NCBI RefSeq assembly: GCF_016907275.1
Contig: NZ_JAFBBP010000001.1
Span: 6,686,001 to 6,750,000 of the forward strand
DNA length: 64,000 nt
Reading direction: 5' to 3'
Source of the DNA: Micromonospora luteifusca
GTDB lineage: Bacteria > Actinomycetota > Actinomycetes > Mycobacteriales > Micromonosporaceae
A program made the translations under genes and the position numbers. The notes under the pieces were generated by a model. The model was not told the origin of the DNA, made no database searches, and saw only the letters and a list, made by a program, of their open reading frames with translations. This document shows, piece after piece, positions 1 to 7,902 of this stretch (the first letter of the stretch is position 1; each line of letters starts with the position of its first letter).

Positions 1-418
1 CCTGCTTCGTGACCACTCTTATCACCTCCAACAATTCTCACACGGACACGACTAGCTAAGGGGACCGTGTTCGTCTTGAATGGTTCCGGTGGCACCGGAA
101 CTGTCTTTCCGTTACCCCTCGGCTCCCTTTCGGGTGGTGCTCCGTGCGGTGTGATGAAAGATAACCATGGCGGGCTGAGGCGAGACAAGACGCGAATCCG
201 CAGCCATATAAAAACTGTTTCTGCGACCGGCTGTCGGTATGTCCGATCTGCACGGACGTCGGCGCGCCGGCCGTCCTGCCGATGCGGCTTTCCGGGCCGG
301 GTACGGACGCGTGTGCCCAGCTCAGGGCGGGAAAATGGTGCACCGCTGCGGTCCCCGGCAGGGACCGGCCGGACTCAAAATTTCTCAAGTGGACATCCGG
401 TCGTAACCGGGAACAGCA
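1..418. other. Gene-free left edge
   Basis: No open frame here has a convincing start or protein-like composition. The stretch is richer in A and T than the rest of the window, for example around 160-215. It holds a 9+1+9 palindrome at 83-101. It may be the regulatory end of a gene lying to the left of the window. Confidence 0.5.
83..101. repeat. 19-nt palindrome GTTCCGGTG-G-CACCGGAAC
   Basis: Nine-base arms (83-91 and 93-101) are exact reverse complements around one central base. The size fits a repressor operator or a short hairpin. No gene in the window starts next to it, so its target, if any, is unknown. Confidence 0.45.
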
Positions 419-462
419 GAGCCCCGGTTGGGCTCCGGACGACCGGAGCCCAACCGGGGCTC
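419..462 (-). terminator. Perfect 20-bp hairpin terminator
   Basis: Arms 419-438 and 443-462 are perfectly complementary over 20 bp with the 4-nt loop ACGA. It lies 18 nt beyond the stop of the minus-strand secreted-protein gene at 480-737, as expected for a factor-independent terminator in a GC-rich actinobacterium without a strong U tract. Confidence 0.8.
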
Positions 463-479
463 GAAGGAGTGCTGCGGGG

Positions 480-737
480 TCAGCCGCAGGTGACGCGGAC
501 GAACGTGAAGCCGAAGCGGTTCGGTACGCGGTAGACGTCGACGTTGCCCTCGCTGCCGACGTAGGAGCCGAGCAGCGGCACGTCAGGATGGTCCGGGCAG
601 ATCGGGCCGGCCGCCACCACACTCGCCCGGGCGGTGCCACCGTGCGTGGCAGTGGGGACGGGTGCGGCAAGTGCGACCGGTGCGGCAAGTGCGACGGCGG
701 TCGCGGCGAGCGCGGCGACACGGTTCAGAGGGGACAT
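480..737 (-). CDS. Small secreted protein, unknown function
   Basis: An 85-residue protein. Residues 1-25 form a Sec-type signal peptide: an Arg near the start, a long Ala/Val/Leu core and an ALA-type cleavage site. The mature part of about 60 residues has two cysteines (C47 and C84) that could form a disulfide. The start is chosen because AAAGGAGAACCG directly precedes the ATG; longer frames upstream read through non-coding sequence. It is a stand-alone gene followed by a strong hairpin. I do not recognise a family; the small, exported, two-cysteine design recalls many uncharacterised actinobacterial surface proteins. Confidence 0.75.
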   Translation of the reverse strand: MSPLNRVAALAATAVALAAPVALAAPVPTATHGGTARASVVAAGPICPDHPDVPLLGSYVGSEGNVDVYRVPNRFGFTFVRVTCG

Positions 738-949
738 CGGTTCTCCTTTTGCGACAGGGCGGCCGGGGGACGCGGACGCCGGGATGGAAGCCGGACGGCG
801 CAGGCGACGGCAGGCAGGTGCTGTGCCATGGTCAAGGTCTACGACTTCGGGGGTCACCCCCGGCACCCCAGATCGAAGAATTGAACGCCACGATCGGCCG
901 GGGCTGCTCCTACCGCCGGCCCCATCGTGGCGCGGCAACTGTGCCCCGT

Positions 950-1651
950 TCAGTCGGAGGGGAGTGGGTGCGGTTCGAATCTCTGCCCTCGTCGGAGCTG
1001 CCAGGAAGCGGTGGGCAACGCCGCGATGAAGCCAGCTATCAGCCCTAGCTGACCCGCGAACCAGAACGCCGGGCTGTCGGGAAGCAAGGGTGGTTCCGGA
1101 AAGACCACGCGATGCGCGAGCGTCAGCCAAACGAACAGCGCCAACTCGAAGATGGTGATGGTCAGCAGTTCGACCTTGACGACGGTCGACAGTGCGCGCC
1201 AGACCTTCGTCACGCTGCGGCCGGGGCCGCCGAAGTACCGAAAGAGAACAGCTATCGTCACCGCCGTCAGATAGTCGCCGGCGTAGTCGACCCACAGTGT
1301 CTCCTGGGCCGGGTCGACTTGGACGACGTACAAGGCGACCTCGGCGACGATGAAACCGAGAGCGCAATGGGCACCGCAACGGGACACGTGGGTGACGAGA
1401 ATGCCCCGCGGGGGTCTTCGGGGCTGACCCTCCTGCCGCCGTCGAGAGAATGCCTCGGGCCTACCCCAGTTCCAGTAGAGGCGGACGGCTGCCGGACCGA
1501 TGTAGAGGACGGTCACCAGCCAGACGAGCTCCATGACCCGGACCGGCTGACGGTGTCCGCGAAGATAGGTGTCGGCAACGACGATCGCAAAGCTGACGAC
1601 TCCGACCGTGAGCGACACCCATGAGAGCGCCACGAGCCAGGTTGGGTGCAT
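950..1651 (-). CDS. DUF4396-family integral membrane protein
   Basis: A 233-residue protein with several hydrophobic segments (about residues 5-27, 41-60, 95-115, 125-145 and 165-190, plus one near the C terminus). The mark of the family is C-G-A-H-C at residues 92-96, next to H88 and followed by a hydrophobic helix carrying an acidic residue, which resembles the HCGAGC-type signature of DUF4396 proteins. The Cys/His cluster at a membrane face could bind a metal, but that is inference. The start at 1651 follows a GGGGCGGGA purine run. It stands alone; the neighbouring membrane protein at 1817 is divergent. Biochemical role unknown. Confidence 0.75.
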   Translation of the reverse strand: MHPTWLVALSWVSLTVGVVSFAIVVADTYLRGHRQPVRVMELVWLVTVLYIGPAAVRLYWNWGRPEAFSRRRQEGQPRRPPRGILVTHVSRCGAHCALGFIVAEVALYVVQVDPAQETLWVDYAGDYLTAVTIAVLFRYFGGPGRSVTKVWRALSTVVKVELLTITIFELALFVWLTLAHRVVFPEPPLLPDSPAFWFAGQLGLIAGFIAALPTASWQLRRGQRFEPHPLPSD

Positions 1652-1816
1652 TCCCGCCCCTTCCGCACGCCGGGCGCCGGCGCCTCCCGCTATGGAACGT
1701 GGAGGGGGCTCGCTGGCCGCTGTCGACGGCCGAGGGCACTTCGCAGTCTTTCATGCCACACTCGGCCACACCGGGAGATTGGGCGTTCCCGCCGGCCGCT
1801 GCACTACGGTTCGAGA

Positions 1817-2287
1817 ATGACGAATGCCCCTCGGGAAGCCGAAGCGCGCGTCGGTCCGATCGGCGCGCTGCTCAGCCGACTCATGTTCCTGGCGATCTGC
1901 CTGCCCGGACCGGTCCTGCTGGCCACCGCTGTGACGCTGGGCGCATCGCGATCGCCCACGGATTTCTGGGGCCTCCTCGCCGGTGGCGTACTGGCGACGA
2001 TCGTCGGTGTCGGGTTCGGCGTCTTCGGTTGGCGGCTGGTTGCCCGCTCGCGCCGCGATGCGCGCCGGCTGACCGCCGCTGGCGTCGCCGCGACGGCGGA
2101 GATTCTCGCGGTGGCGAACCACCTCGGCGGAGAGGACCCTGGCCTGGAACTCCGCCTGCGCATCAGCGGGCCCGGATTCGCCACGTTCGAGGCAGACACG
2201 ATCCGCGCGGACGACCCGGCCCTCGTGCCCGGCGCGTTGCTGGCCGTCGTCGTGGACCCCGCCAACCGCCTCTTTGCGATCGTCTAG
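1817..2287 (+). CDS. Two-helix membrane protein with cytoplasmic beta domain
   Basis: A 156-residue protein. Two transmembrane helices (about 18-42 and 48-72) are followed by a soluble domain beginning G-V-A-A-T-A-E-I-L and ending in a V-D-P-A-N-R type strand. This layout is common in small actinobacterial membrane proteins of the DUF3592-like kind. No catalytic motif is visible. The ATG at 1817 is the first start that avoids a long non-hydrophobic N terminus; upstream in-frame sequence looks non-coding. The ribosome site is weak, so the start is uncertain. Divergent from the DUF4396 gene. Confidence 0.6.
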   Translation: MTNAPREAEARVGPIGALLSRLMFLAICLPGPVLLATAVTLGASRSPTDFWGLLAGGVLATIVGVGFGVFGWRLVARSRRDARRLTAAGVAATAEILAVANHLGGEDPGLELRLRISGPGFATFEADTIRADDPALVPGALLAVVVDPANRLFAIV

Positions 2288-2419
2288 GCCTGAGTCACCC
2301 ACGGACCCTCCCGCGTACGGGTAGGGGACTCCCTCGGTGCGGGGATTCGCCGGTCGTGCCGTTCGGGCAGCGTGATCGGGGCAGGGGCCGACGTTCACCA
2401 CCGATACGGAGAATCCGCC

Positions 2420-3031
2420 GTGACTCGACCACCACGTCCGCAGACCGAGACCGTCAGCGCAGTTCCGGCACCCTCTACGCCCTCACCACCGCCGTGGGCC
2501 CGGCGAGCCGGTCACGTGGCGTGGATCGCCCCCGTGCTGGGGTTCATTCCGCTGCACATTCCATGGATCCTCGGTGTTCCGATGTTCGCCAACGCCGGGC
2601 CGTTCGACGAGTGGTACCACGGTCGCGGGCCCGGTGTCGGCGATCATCCGGTCGACGGTGTCCTGGGCATACCGGCCGGCGCGTTCTATCTGGGCCTGCT
2701 GTGCGTCCTCGCCGCGCTCGGTGGGGTCTTGGCGCTCGGACTCATCAGTGACTGGGGAGTGGTCTTCCCCCGGTGGGTGCCGTGGCTGCACGGCCGTCGA
2801 GTGCCACCGTGGTTGCCGCTGACACCAACGGTGTTGGGATCCGCCCTGATGATCGGCTATTCGGCGACCCTGCCCTGGCAGTTCGCAGCCGACCTGTCGG
2901 AGGCCAGCGCGCAGGACATCTTCACCCCGACGGGTGTCCTGATCGGTCTGCCGCTGCTCCTGGCCTGGACGGTCGCGTTGCCCCTGGCAGGCTGGTCCTA
3001 CTACCGCCGCACCCGTCTGGTCACGCACTAG
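2420..3031 (+). CDS. Four-helix membrane protein, unknown function
   Basis: A 203-residue protein with a Pro/Thr-rich cytoplasmic N terminus of about 30 residues and four clear hydrophobic segments (around residues 35-55, 85-110, 135-155 and 170-195). It ends in a short basic tail. The GTG at 2420 is preferred over an in-frame ATG at 2372 because CGGAGAA lies 8-10 nt upstream of it. I do not recognise a family. Its TAG stop overlaps the stop of the convergent gene at 3028 in a shared CTAG. Confidence 0.6.
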   Translation: MTRPPRPQTETVSAVPAPSTPSPPPWARRAGHVAWIAPVLGFIPLHIPWILGVPMFANAGPFDEWYHGRGPGVGDHPVDGVLGIPAGAFYLGLLCVLAALGGVLALGLISDWGVVFPRWVPWLHGRRVPPWLPLTPTVLGSALMIGYSATLPWQFAADLSEASAQDIFTPTGVLIGLPLLLAWTVALPLAGWSYYRRTRLVTH

Positions 3032-4119
3032 TTGGCGAAGTCGACGCCGGTGAGCGAGACGGCCCGGTACGCGGCGAGGCGTTCGGCTTGGTCGGTGATG
3101 GCCCGGCGCGTGGGGCCCGGCAGCTTGCGCCAGGGCTGGACGGCGACCGTGAACGTGTTGCCGGCCTTGCGGGGGCGCCAGGTGCCGACCAGTTCGCCGT
3201 CGACCAGGACGGCGCCGGGGCGACCCAGCACCGGCCACAGCTCCTTGGCGTGGGCGGCGTCGGGCACCAGGGTTGCCCGGTCCTTGGCCTGGAGGAACAG
3301 GTCGAACGGGCCGAGGAGGCGGGTCGACCGGCCGTCGGCCGACTCCAGCGCCTCCTCGTCGGCGGCCAGCAGCGAGCGCACTTCCCGGTCGACGGTCACC
3401 TCGACCACGTCGTCGGGCCAGAGCGCCTTCACGTCCTTGACCGGGGCGTCGAGATAGTCGGCCACCTGTTTCGGGGTGGCCGGGCCGAGCAGGCGAAGGT
3501 ACGCGCGGATGAGGTCGAATCTGTCACCCGGGGCGGCCGTCCTCCTGAACCCGGTGATGCGCTGGAGGACCGGAGGCGAGGTGTCGAGCTGCAACTCCAG
3601 CCCGGCCCGCGTTGTGGCCAACCGGAACGGCATCTCGTAGACGTGAGTGGCGTTGCACGGCCGGCAGGACCGCAGATATGGCTCGGGCAGCACCGTGGCC
3701 AGGCGGCCCGAGGCGTCTCCCTTGACCGTCGGCTTGCTCACGATGGTCCGCAAATGGCCAGCCACCTCGTCGAGGGCGGCGAGGTTGCCGATGCCGGCCG
3801 CCTTCAACGGCTTGGAGGCGTCGTAGATGCGTTTGCCCGCGTCGGCGTCGGAGAAGGGCTCGACCGCGGCCACCACTTTCCCGACGTCGGCCCGGCGGTA
3901 GAGGTGGGGGGCGCCACGGATGGTCCAGAGCAGGATCAGATCCGTGGCGGACAACGCGGTCACATCGACCCCGCGTACCGCCAGCGCCCACCGGGCACCG
4001 TCCGGTCCGGTGTTCTGCACCCCGATGTCCAGGACGGCGGTGTCGGCGAGCGTGCCGTGATCCCGGTCGAGCTGCTGGGCCCGGACGCGGAAGTTCATCA
4101 CCTGGTGCCGATCAACCAT
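3028..4119 (-). CDS. Winged-helix DNA-binding protein, AlkZ/YcaQ-like (HTH_42)
   Basis: A 363-residue protein of the HTH_42 family, which contains the DNA glycosylases AlkZ and YcaQ that unhook alkylated or cross-linked bases. The N terminus has M-N-F-R-V-R-A-Q-Q-L-D, matching the catalytic Gln-hydrophobic-Asp motif of YcaQ-like members. This is followed by the family's LLWTIRGAPHLY-type segment and a C-terminal winged domain with VDGELVGTWR. Many actinobacteria carry several untested paralogs. DNA repair is therefore plausible; glycosylase activity is inferred. The stop codon is shared in a CTAG palindrome with the convergent membrane gene. The start at 4119 is the only reasonable one. Confidence 0.75.
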   Translation of the reverse strand: MVDRHQVMNFRVRAQQLDRDHGTLADTAVLDIGVQNTGPDGARWALAVRGVDVTALSATDLILLWTIRGAPHLYRRADVGKVVAAVEPFSDADAGKRIYDASKPLKAAGIGNLAALDEVAGHLRTIVSKPTVKGDASGRLATVLPEPYLRSCRPCNATHVYEMPFRLATTRAGLELQLDTSPPVLQRITGFRRTAAPGDRFDLIRAYLRLLGPATPKQVADYLDAPVKDVKALWPDDVVEVTVDREVRSLLAADEEALESADGRSTRLLGPFDLFLQAKDRATLVPDAAHAKELWPVLGRPGAVLVDGELVGTWRPRKAGNTFTVAVQPWRKLPGPTRRAITDQAERLAAYRAVSLTGVDFAN

Positions 4120-4196
4120 GCCTGCACCCTAGTCAGCGACACCCCGCAGCCATCGGCGGGCGCGAGCGTCGTGTCGGTCTACCACCTCACGCTGGC

Positions 4197-4227
4197 TTGA
4201 CCTTGACACCGTGGCAAGGTCTTCAGT
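4197..4227 (+). promoter_or_regulatory. MerR-type promoter and operator
   Basis: A 21-nt near-perfect palindrome, ACCTTG-aCAC-c-GTGg-CAAGGT (4200-4220; one mismatched pair), sits between TTGACC (4197-4202) and a weak TTCAGT (4222-4227), giving a 19-nt spacer. An over-long spacer filled by a dyad is the classic arrangement at promoters activated by MerR-family proteins. The two genes downstream include a MerR-family protein, so autoregulation is likely. Confidence 0.75.
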
Positions 4228-4247
4228 GGGGCGATGAGGTGGTTCCG

Positions 4248-4916
4248 ATGACCATGCCGAGAAACGGCACGAACACGATGCGGGCTCTCCAGGGGCTGGA
4301 GAACGCCGACTCGTCGGTGCGGCTGCGAGCAGCGCTGGCGGTCGGCACGACCCCTGATCCGCTGTCGATCGACAAGCTCATCGAGCGTTGTGCGATCGAG
4401 CCGGATTTCCATGTGCGCGAAATGCTCACCTGGGCACTCATCCGTCACCCATCGGCGTTGACAGTTCCCAAGCTGATCGACGAACTTCGGTCGGAGCGTA
4501 CGCAGGCGCGAAGCCAGGCGTTGCATACGCTGTCCAAGATCGGGGATCGGCAGGCGTGGCCGACCATTACCCGGGCGCTTCTGACCGACGCCGACGACGA
4601 GGTGGCACGGAGCGCCTGGCGAGCAGCGGTCGTCCTCGTTCCGGACGGCGCGGAGCCCACCCTGGCCGGAGTGTTGTCGACACAGTTCGGGCGGGGCGAG
4701 CGTGGAATGCAGTTGAGCCTGAGCCGAGCGCTGATCGCACTCGGTGAGGTGATCGTGCCGACCCTGCGCGCGGCGAAGACGGATCTTGACCCCCACGTGC
4801 GCGCGCACGCGATCGCCACAGAACGGCTGCTGGTCGACCCGGACGCCGGCTTCGAGTTCGCGATCGAGGAGGCGAAGCGCGTCGTGGCTCTCGGCGGAAT
4901 CGGTGCGGACGGGTGA
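4248..4916 (+). CDS. HEAT-repeat protein
   Basis: A 222-residue protein made almost wholly of helical repeats of about 30 residues (for example LIDELRSERTQARSQALHTL and related units from residue 20 to 180), typical of HEAT/PBS-lyase-type scaffolds that bind other proteins. No catalytic residues are visible. An upstream in-frame TTG at 4197 would place the start inside the promoter, so the ATG at 4248, preceded by GAGGTGG, is chosen. It is the first gene of a two-gene operon behind the MerR-type operator; the second gene is a MerR-HEAT fusion 6 nt downstream. A partner or sensor role with that regulator is likely but inferred. Confidence 0.75.
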   Translation: MTMPRNGTNTMRALQGLENADSSVRLRAALAVGTTPDPLSIDKLIERCAIEPDFHVREMLTWALIRHPSALTVPKLIDELRSERTQARSQALHTLSKIGDRQAWPTITRALLTDADDEVARSAWRAAVVLVPDGAEPTLAGVLSTQFGRGERGMQLSLSRALIALGEVIVPTLRAAKTDLDPHVRAHAIATERLLVDPDAGFEFAIEEAKRVVALGGIGADG

Positions 4917-4922
4917 TGGGCA

Positions 4923-5933
4923 GTGTTGATCGGTGAGGTGGCACGACGGTCCGGGGTCAGCGCGCGGATGCTCAGGCACTACGAATCGCTCGGCCTGGTG
5001 CGGCCAACCGGCCGTACCGGGGCCGGCTATCGGGAGTATTCCGGCGAGGACCTCCGGCTGATCTTCCAGGTCGAGAGCCTGCGGTCACTGGGACTGTCGC
5101 TACGTGAGGTCCGGCGCGCGCTCGATGATCCCGCCTTCACACCCTCGGGGCTCGTCGATGACCTGGTCAGCCAGACGCGAAGACGGATCGCGGGTGAGAT
5201 GGAGTTGCTCACGCGACTCCGTCGGATCGGTGCGGCGCAACCGGCCGACTGGGAGGACGTCCTCCAGATCGTCGCACTCCTGCAGGCGTTGGGGTCGGAG
5301 AGCGCGGGGAAGCGCCAGCGCGCGGCCCTGTCCTCGGTCGACGAGGCTCCGGTGCCGGTGGAGGCGCTGGTCGAGGCGGCGCTGAATGAGACGGACCCGA
5401 ACGTCGCCGGGGCACTTCGGTGGGCTCTGGCGCAATCGGGCGACGACGGGTTGGCGCTGCTGGCGGAGGGCCTCGGCTCACCAGTGGCCGAGGTGCGGCG
5501 ACGGGCCGTTCAGTCCATCGCCGAGATCCCGACCGCGACCGCGACCGCACTGCTGCAGGACGCCCTCGCGAACCCCGACATCGTGGTTCGCCGGTATGCG
5601 GCCCTGACGCTCGGGCCACGTGGAGTGGCCGACGCGGTGCCGACGCTCATCGACGTGGTCGTCGAGGAGACGAATGACGTCGATGCGGCCGACGCGTTGA
5701 GCGCGCTGGCGAGTGATCCCGCGTTGGCGGAGCAGATCGCGATCAGGCTCGTCGACCGCCTCGCCCAGGGGTCCGTCGAGTCGTCCGTCCGGCGTCGGCT
5801 GGCGCAGGCGTTGGCGGACATTCCGGGACACGCGGCCGCGCGCGCCCTCGTCGACCTGGCACAGGACGACGACCGGGCGGTCGCGCTCACGGCGACCTAC
5901 ATTCTCCAGGTGCGCGCAGACTCTGCATCCTGA
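4923..5933 (+). CDS. MerR-family regulator fused to HEAT repeats
   Basis: A 336-residue protein. Residues 1-70 are a standard MerR winged-helix DNA-binding domain (LIGEVARRSGVSARMLRHYE, then a GYREY wing), followed by the usual dimerisation helix. Where MerR proteins normally carry a short effector domain, this one continues from about residue 140 to 330 as HEAT-type helical repeats (DPNVAGALRWALAQ, VVRRYAALTLG and others). It is co-transcribed with the separate HEAT protein 6 nt upstream. The operator at 4200-4220 is the probable target. The HEAT part may sense or bind a protein rather than a metal or drug. The GTG at 4923 is chosen; TTG at 4926 is an alternative. Confidence 0.85.
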   Translation: MLIGEVARRSGVSARMLRHYESLGLVRPTGRTGAGYREYSGEDLRLIFQVESLRSLGLSLREVRRALDDPAFTPSGLVDDLVSQTRRRIAGEMELLTRLRRIGAAQPADWEDVLQIVALLQALGSESAGKRQRAALSSVDEAPVPVEALVEAALNETDPNVAGALRWALAQSGDDGLALLAEGLGSPVAEVRRRAVQSIAEIPTATATALLQDALANPDIVVRRYAALTLGPRGVADAVPTLIDVVVEETNDVDAADALSALASDPALAEQIAIRLVDRLAQGSVESSVRRRLAQALADIPGHAAARALVDLAQDDDRAVALTATYILQVRADSAS

Positions 5934-5963
5934 ACGGCCCCCTCGCCCTAGCCCGGGGGCCGT
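5934..5963. terminator. Bidirectional hairpin between convergent genes
   Basis: ACGGCCCCC (5934-5942) pairs with GGGGGCCGT (5955-5963) across a 12-nt loop. It starts directly after the MerR-HEAT stop and lies 8 nt from the end of the convergent propeller gene, so it can serve both. Confidence 0.7.
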
Positions 5964-5971
5964 CCGTTCGG

Positions 5972-7171
5972 TCAGGGGGCGAGCGTGAACCGGGTCCAGG
6001 TGCTCGCGTCCGTGGTGAGGAGAAAGTGGTCCGGCTCGCCGGTCGACCCGTCGTCGCTGCCGAAGAGCCAGGCGTACCCGGGTGCCACGCTGACCGAGCC
6101 GACGAGCGGACCGTACTCCCGGGCGAGGGTGAAATGCCTTCCGTCGTCCCGGCTGACCAGGAGCCGCGCGGGGCGGTTGGATCCGGTGCGTTCACCCGCG
6201 GTGATCGCGAGGAGCGATCCGTCCGATCCCAGCGTGAGGTCCCAGTGATACTGCTCCGGTAGCTCCGCGCCCGTGTCCGTCCACGTCTTCGCGCCGTCCG
6301 TGGTCCTCGACAGCCGCGTCGAGCCGCCCGCCGTCGACGTCAGCACGTACCCCTCCCGGTCGTCGAGCCCCACCACCGCCACCACGTTCGCGTCGCCCCC
6401 CATCTCCCAACTGGTCCAGGTCGCGCCCCGGTCGGCACTGCGGGCGGCCGTCGCGCCCGGGCTACTACCGATCTGGTACGCCGCCCAGATGGTGCCGTCC
6501 GTGCCCGGATAGAGGCTGAACAGTGCACGCCACGAGGGTCCGCTGGCGGTGAGCCGATACACGGTTCCGTTCGACGGATCCACCGCCAGTGGCTCCGACA
6601 GCGCCCCGCAGCCGAACCCACAGAAAACCGGCCGGGCCGTCGCCGGGAACGCGGGTACGGCGACGATCGCGGTCTCCCCGTCCCGCCAGGTGCGGCCGTA
6701 GTCGGTGGAGAGGCGCAGCACCCCGGTGTCGCTGACCAGGTAGGACCGGTCACTGAGCACGGAGAACTTGATGCGGCTGTCCACCGTGCCGGTGGAGCTG
6801 GCCGCACATCTGGTGCCGTGGAACTGGGCCGCGTCCCAGTCCGACCAGCTTCGGCCGCGATCGCCGGTGTACGAGAACCGCAGGACGCAGCCTTCCTGCC
6901 GCACGTCGACTCCGGACTCGGGCCCGGTCAGCGTGAAGTCGCCGGAGTGCGCGGGCGGCGGGTCCGCCAGGGCCGGCGGGTCCGCCCGGTCCGGACCGAC
7001 GACCAGCGGTACGACCGCCAGCCCGGCCACAGCGACCAGTGCGGTCGCCACCATCGCGACCGAGCGGTGTCGGCGGGACCGGGCGGCGGTTCGCAGCTCG
7101 TCCAGGGGCGGCTTCCGGACGGCCTCGGTGATGGTGTCGACGTCGAATCCAGAGAACTCACGACCGGACAT
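5972..7171 (-). CDS. Membrane-anchored BNR-repeat propeller protein, sigma-factor partner
   Basis: A 399-residue protein. About 37 cytoplasmic residues (LDELRTAARSRRHR) lead into one transmembrane helix (about 38-60) and then an extracytoplasmic beta-propeller. Five Asp-box (BNR) motifs of the S-x-D-x-G-x-x-W type are visible, for example SYTGDRGRSW, STDYGRTW, SADRGATW and TTDGAKTW. Sialidase catalytic residues are not evident, so a binding or sensing propeller is more likely than an enzyme. Its first 14 nt overlap the sigma factor gene upstream, implying translational coupling. The topology fits a membrane sensor that may hold the sigma factor, but no classical anti-sigma zinc motif is present. 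Confidence 0.8.
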   Translation of the reverse strand: MSGREFSGFDVDTITEAVRKPPLDELRTAARSRRHRSVAMVATALVAVAGLAVVPLVVGPDRADPPALADPPPAHSGDFTLTGPESGVDVRQEGCVLRFSYTGDRGRSWSDWDAAQFHGTRCAASSTGTVDSRIKFSVLSDRSYLVSDTGVLRLSTDYGRTWRDGETAIVAVPAFPATARPVFCGFGCGALSEPLAVDPSNGTVYRLTASGPSWRALFSLYPGTDGTIWAAYQIGSSPGATAARSADRGATWTSWEMGGDANVVAVVGLDDREGYVLTSTAGGSTRLSRTTDGAKTWTDTGAELPEQYHWDLTLGSDGSLLAITAGERTGSNRPARLLVSRDDGRHFTLAREYGPLVGSVSVAPGYAWLFGSDDGSTGEPDHFLLTTDASTWTRFTLAP

Positions 7172-7682
7172 CGATGCTCCCGGGTTGCATAGTGTCGGAG
7201 GTGTCGGAGGTGTCGGCGAGCAGGGCTGCCAGGGCGTGCCGCCCCCGGGACAGCCGGGACTTCACCGTCCCCGCTGACACGCCCAACGTGGCGGCTATCT
7301 CGTCCACCGGCAGGTCGACGAGATAGTGCAGAGCCAGCGCGTGCCGCTGCCCCTCCGGCAGCACGCGCAGCGCGGCGAGCAGGGCGAGGTGCTCGGGTGA
7401 GTGATCGGCGACGGCCGGCGGCGGGCCGATGCGGCGCAGCAGCCCGTCGAGCACCCGGCGGCGCCGGAACCGGCTGCGCGCCCAGTTCACGGCGACCCGG
7501 CGCAGCCACGCCTCCGGGTTCTTCAGCCCGGCGAAGCGTCCGGGCGACACGAGTGCCCGGGTGAACGCCTCCTGGACCGCCTCCTGCGCCTCGGCCAGGT
7601 CACCGGTCACCGCGTACAGCTGGACCACCAGGCGTCGGAAACAGCTGGCGTAGAGCTCGGAGATCAGATCACCGTCGGACAC
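7158..7682 (-). CDS. ECF-type RNA polymerase sigma factor (SigE/SigM-like)
   Basis: A 174-residue sigma factor with region 2 (LYASCFRRLVVQLYAVTGD, AQEAVQEAFTRAL) and region 4 (LPEGQRHALALHYLVDLPVDEIAATLGVSAG and following). The short linker and lack of region 3 mark it as extracytoplasmic-function type, acting in transcription initiation. The GTG at 7682 is chosen because GGGAGG lies 5 nt upstream; the in-frame GTG at 7688 would overlap that site. It is translationally coupled to the membrane propeller gene, a pairing seen for membrane-sensor-controlled sigma factors in actinobacteria. What it responds to cannot be read from sequence. Confidence 0.85.
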   Translation of the reverse strand: MSDGDLISELYASCFRRLVVQLYAVTGDLAEAQEAVQEAFTRALVSPGRFAGLKNPEAWLRRVAVNWARSRFRRRRVLDGLLRRIGPPPAVADHSPEHLALLAALRVLPEGQRHALALHYLVDLPVDEIAATLGVSAGTVKSRLSRGRHALAALLADTSDTSDTMQPGSIDVRS

Positions 7683-7902
7683 CGTCACCTCCCTTCTCCA
7701 TGACACCCACCAACGGGCCGGGCAGAAGGTTCCGGTGGCCGGCCACAATAATCCGAACGCGATTCGTTGGGCGCTGTAGGCGCATCGGACGTTCTATCGC
7801 GAACCGGGCGCATGGGGCGTGCCTACCGCATAGCGTCACGGTGGTGGCGGCGCCCCGCCGCGGCGGCGCGCTGGCGATCACGCCCACCCGAAAGGACCGG
7901 AC

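Noticed and set aside
67..884. Plus-strand frames in the first 900 nt
   Set aside because: Composition is unlike a protein; they run through a perfect terminator hairpin and the antisense of the secreted-protein gene.
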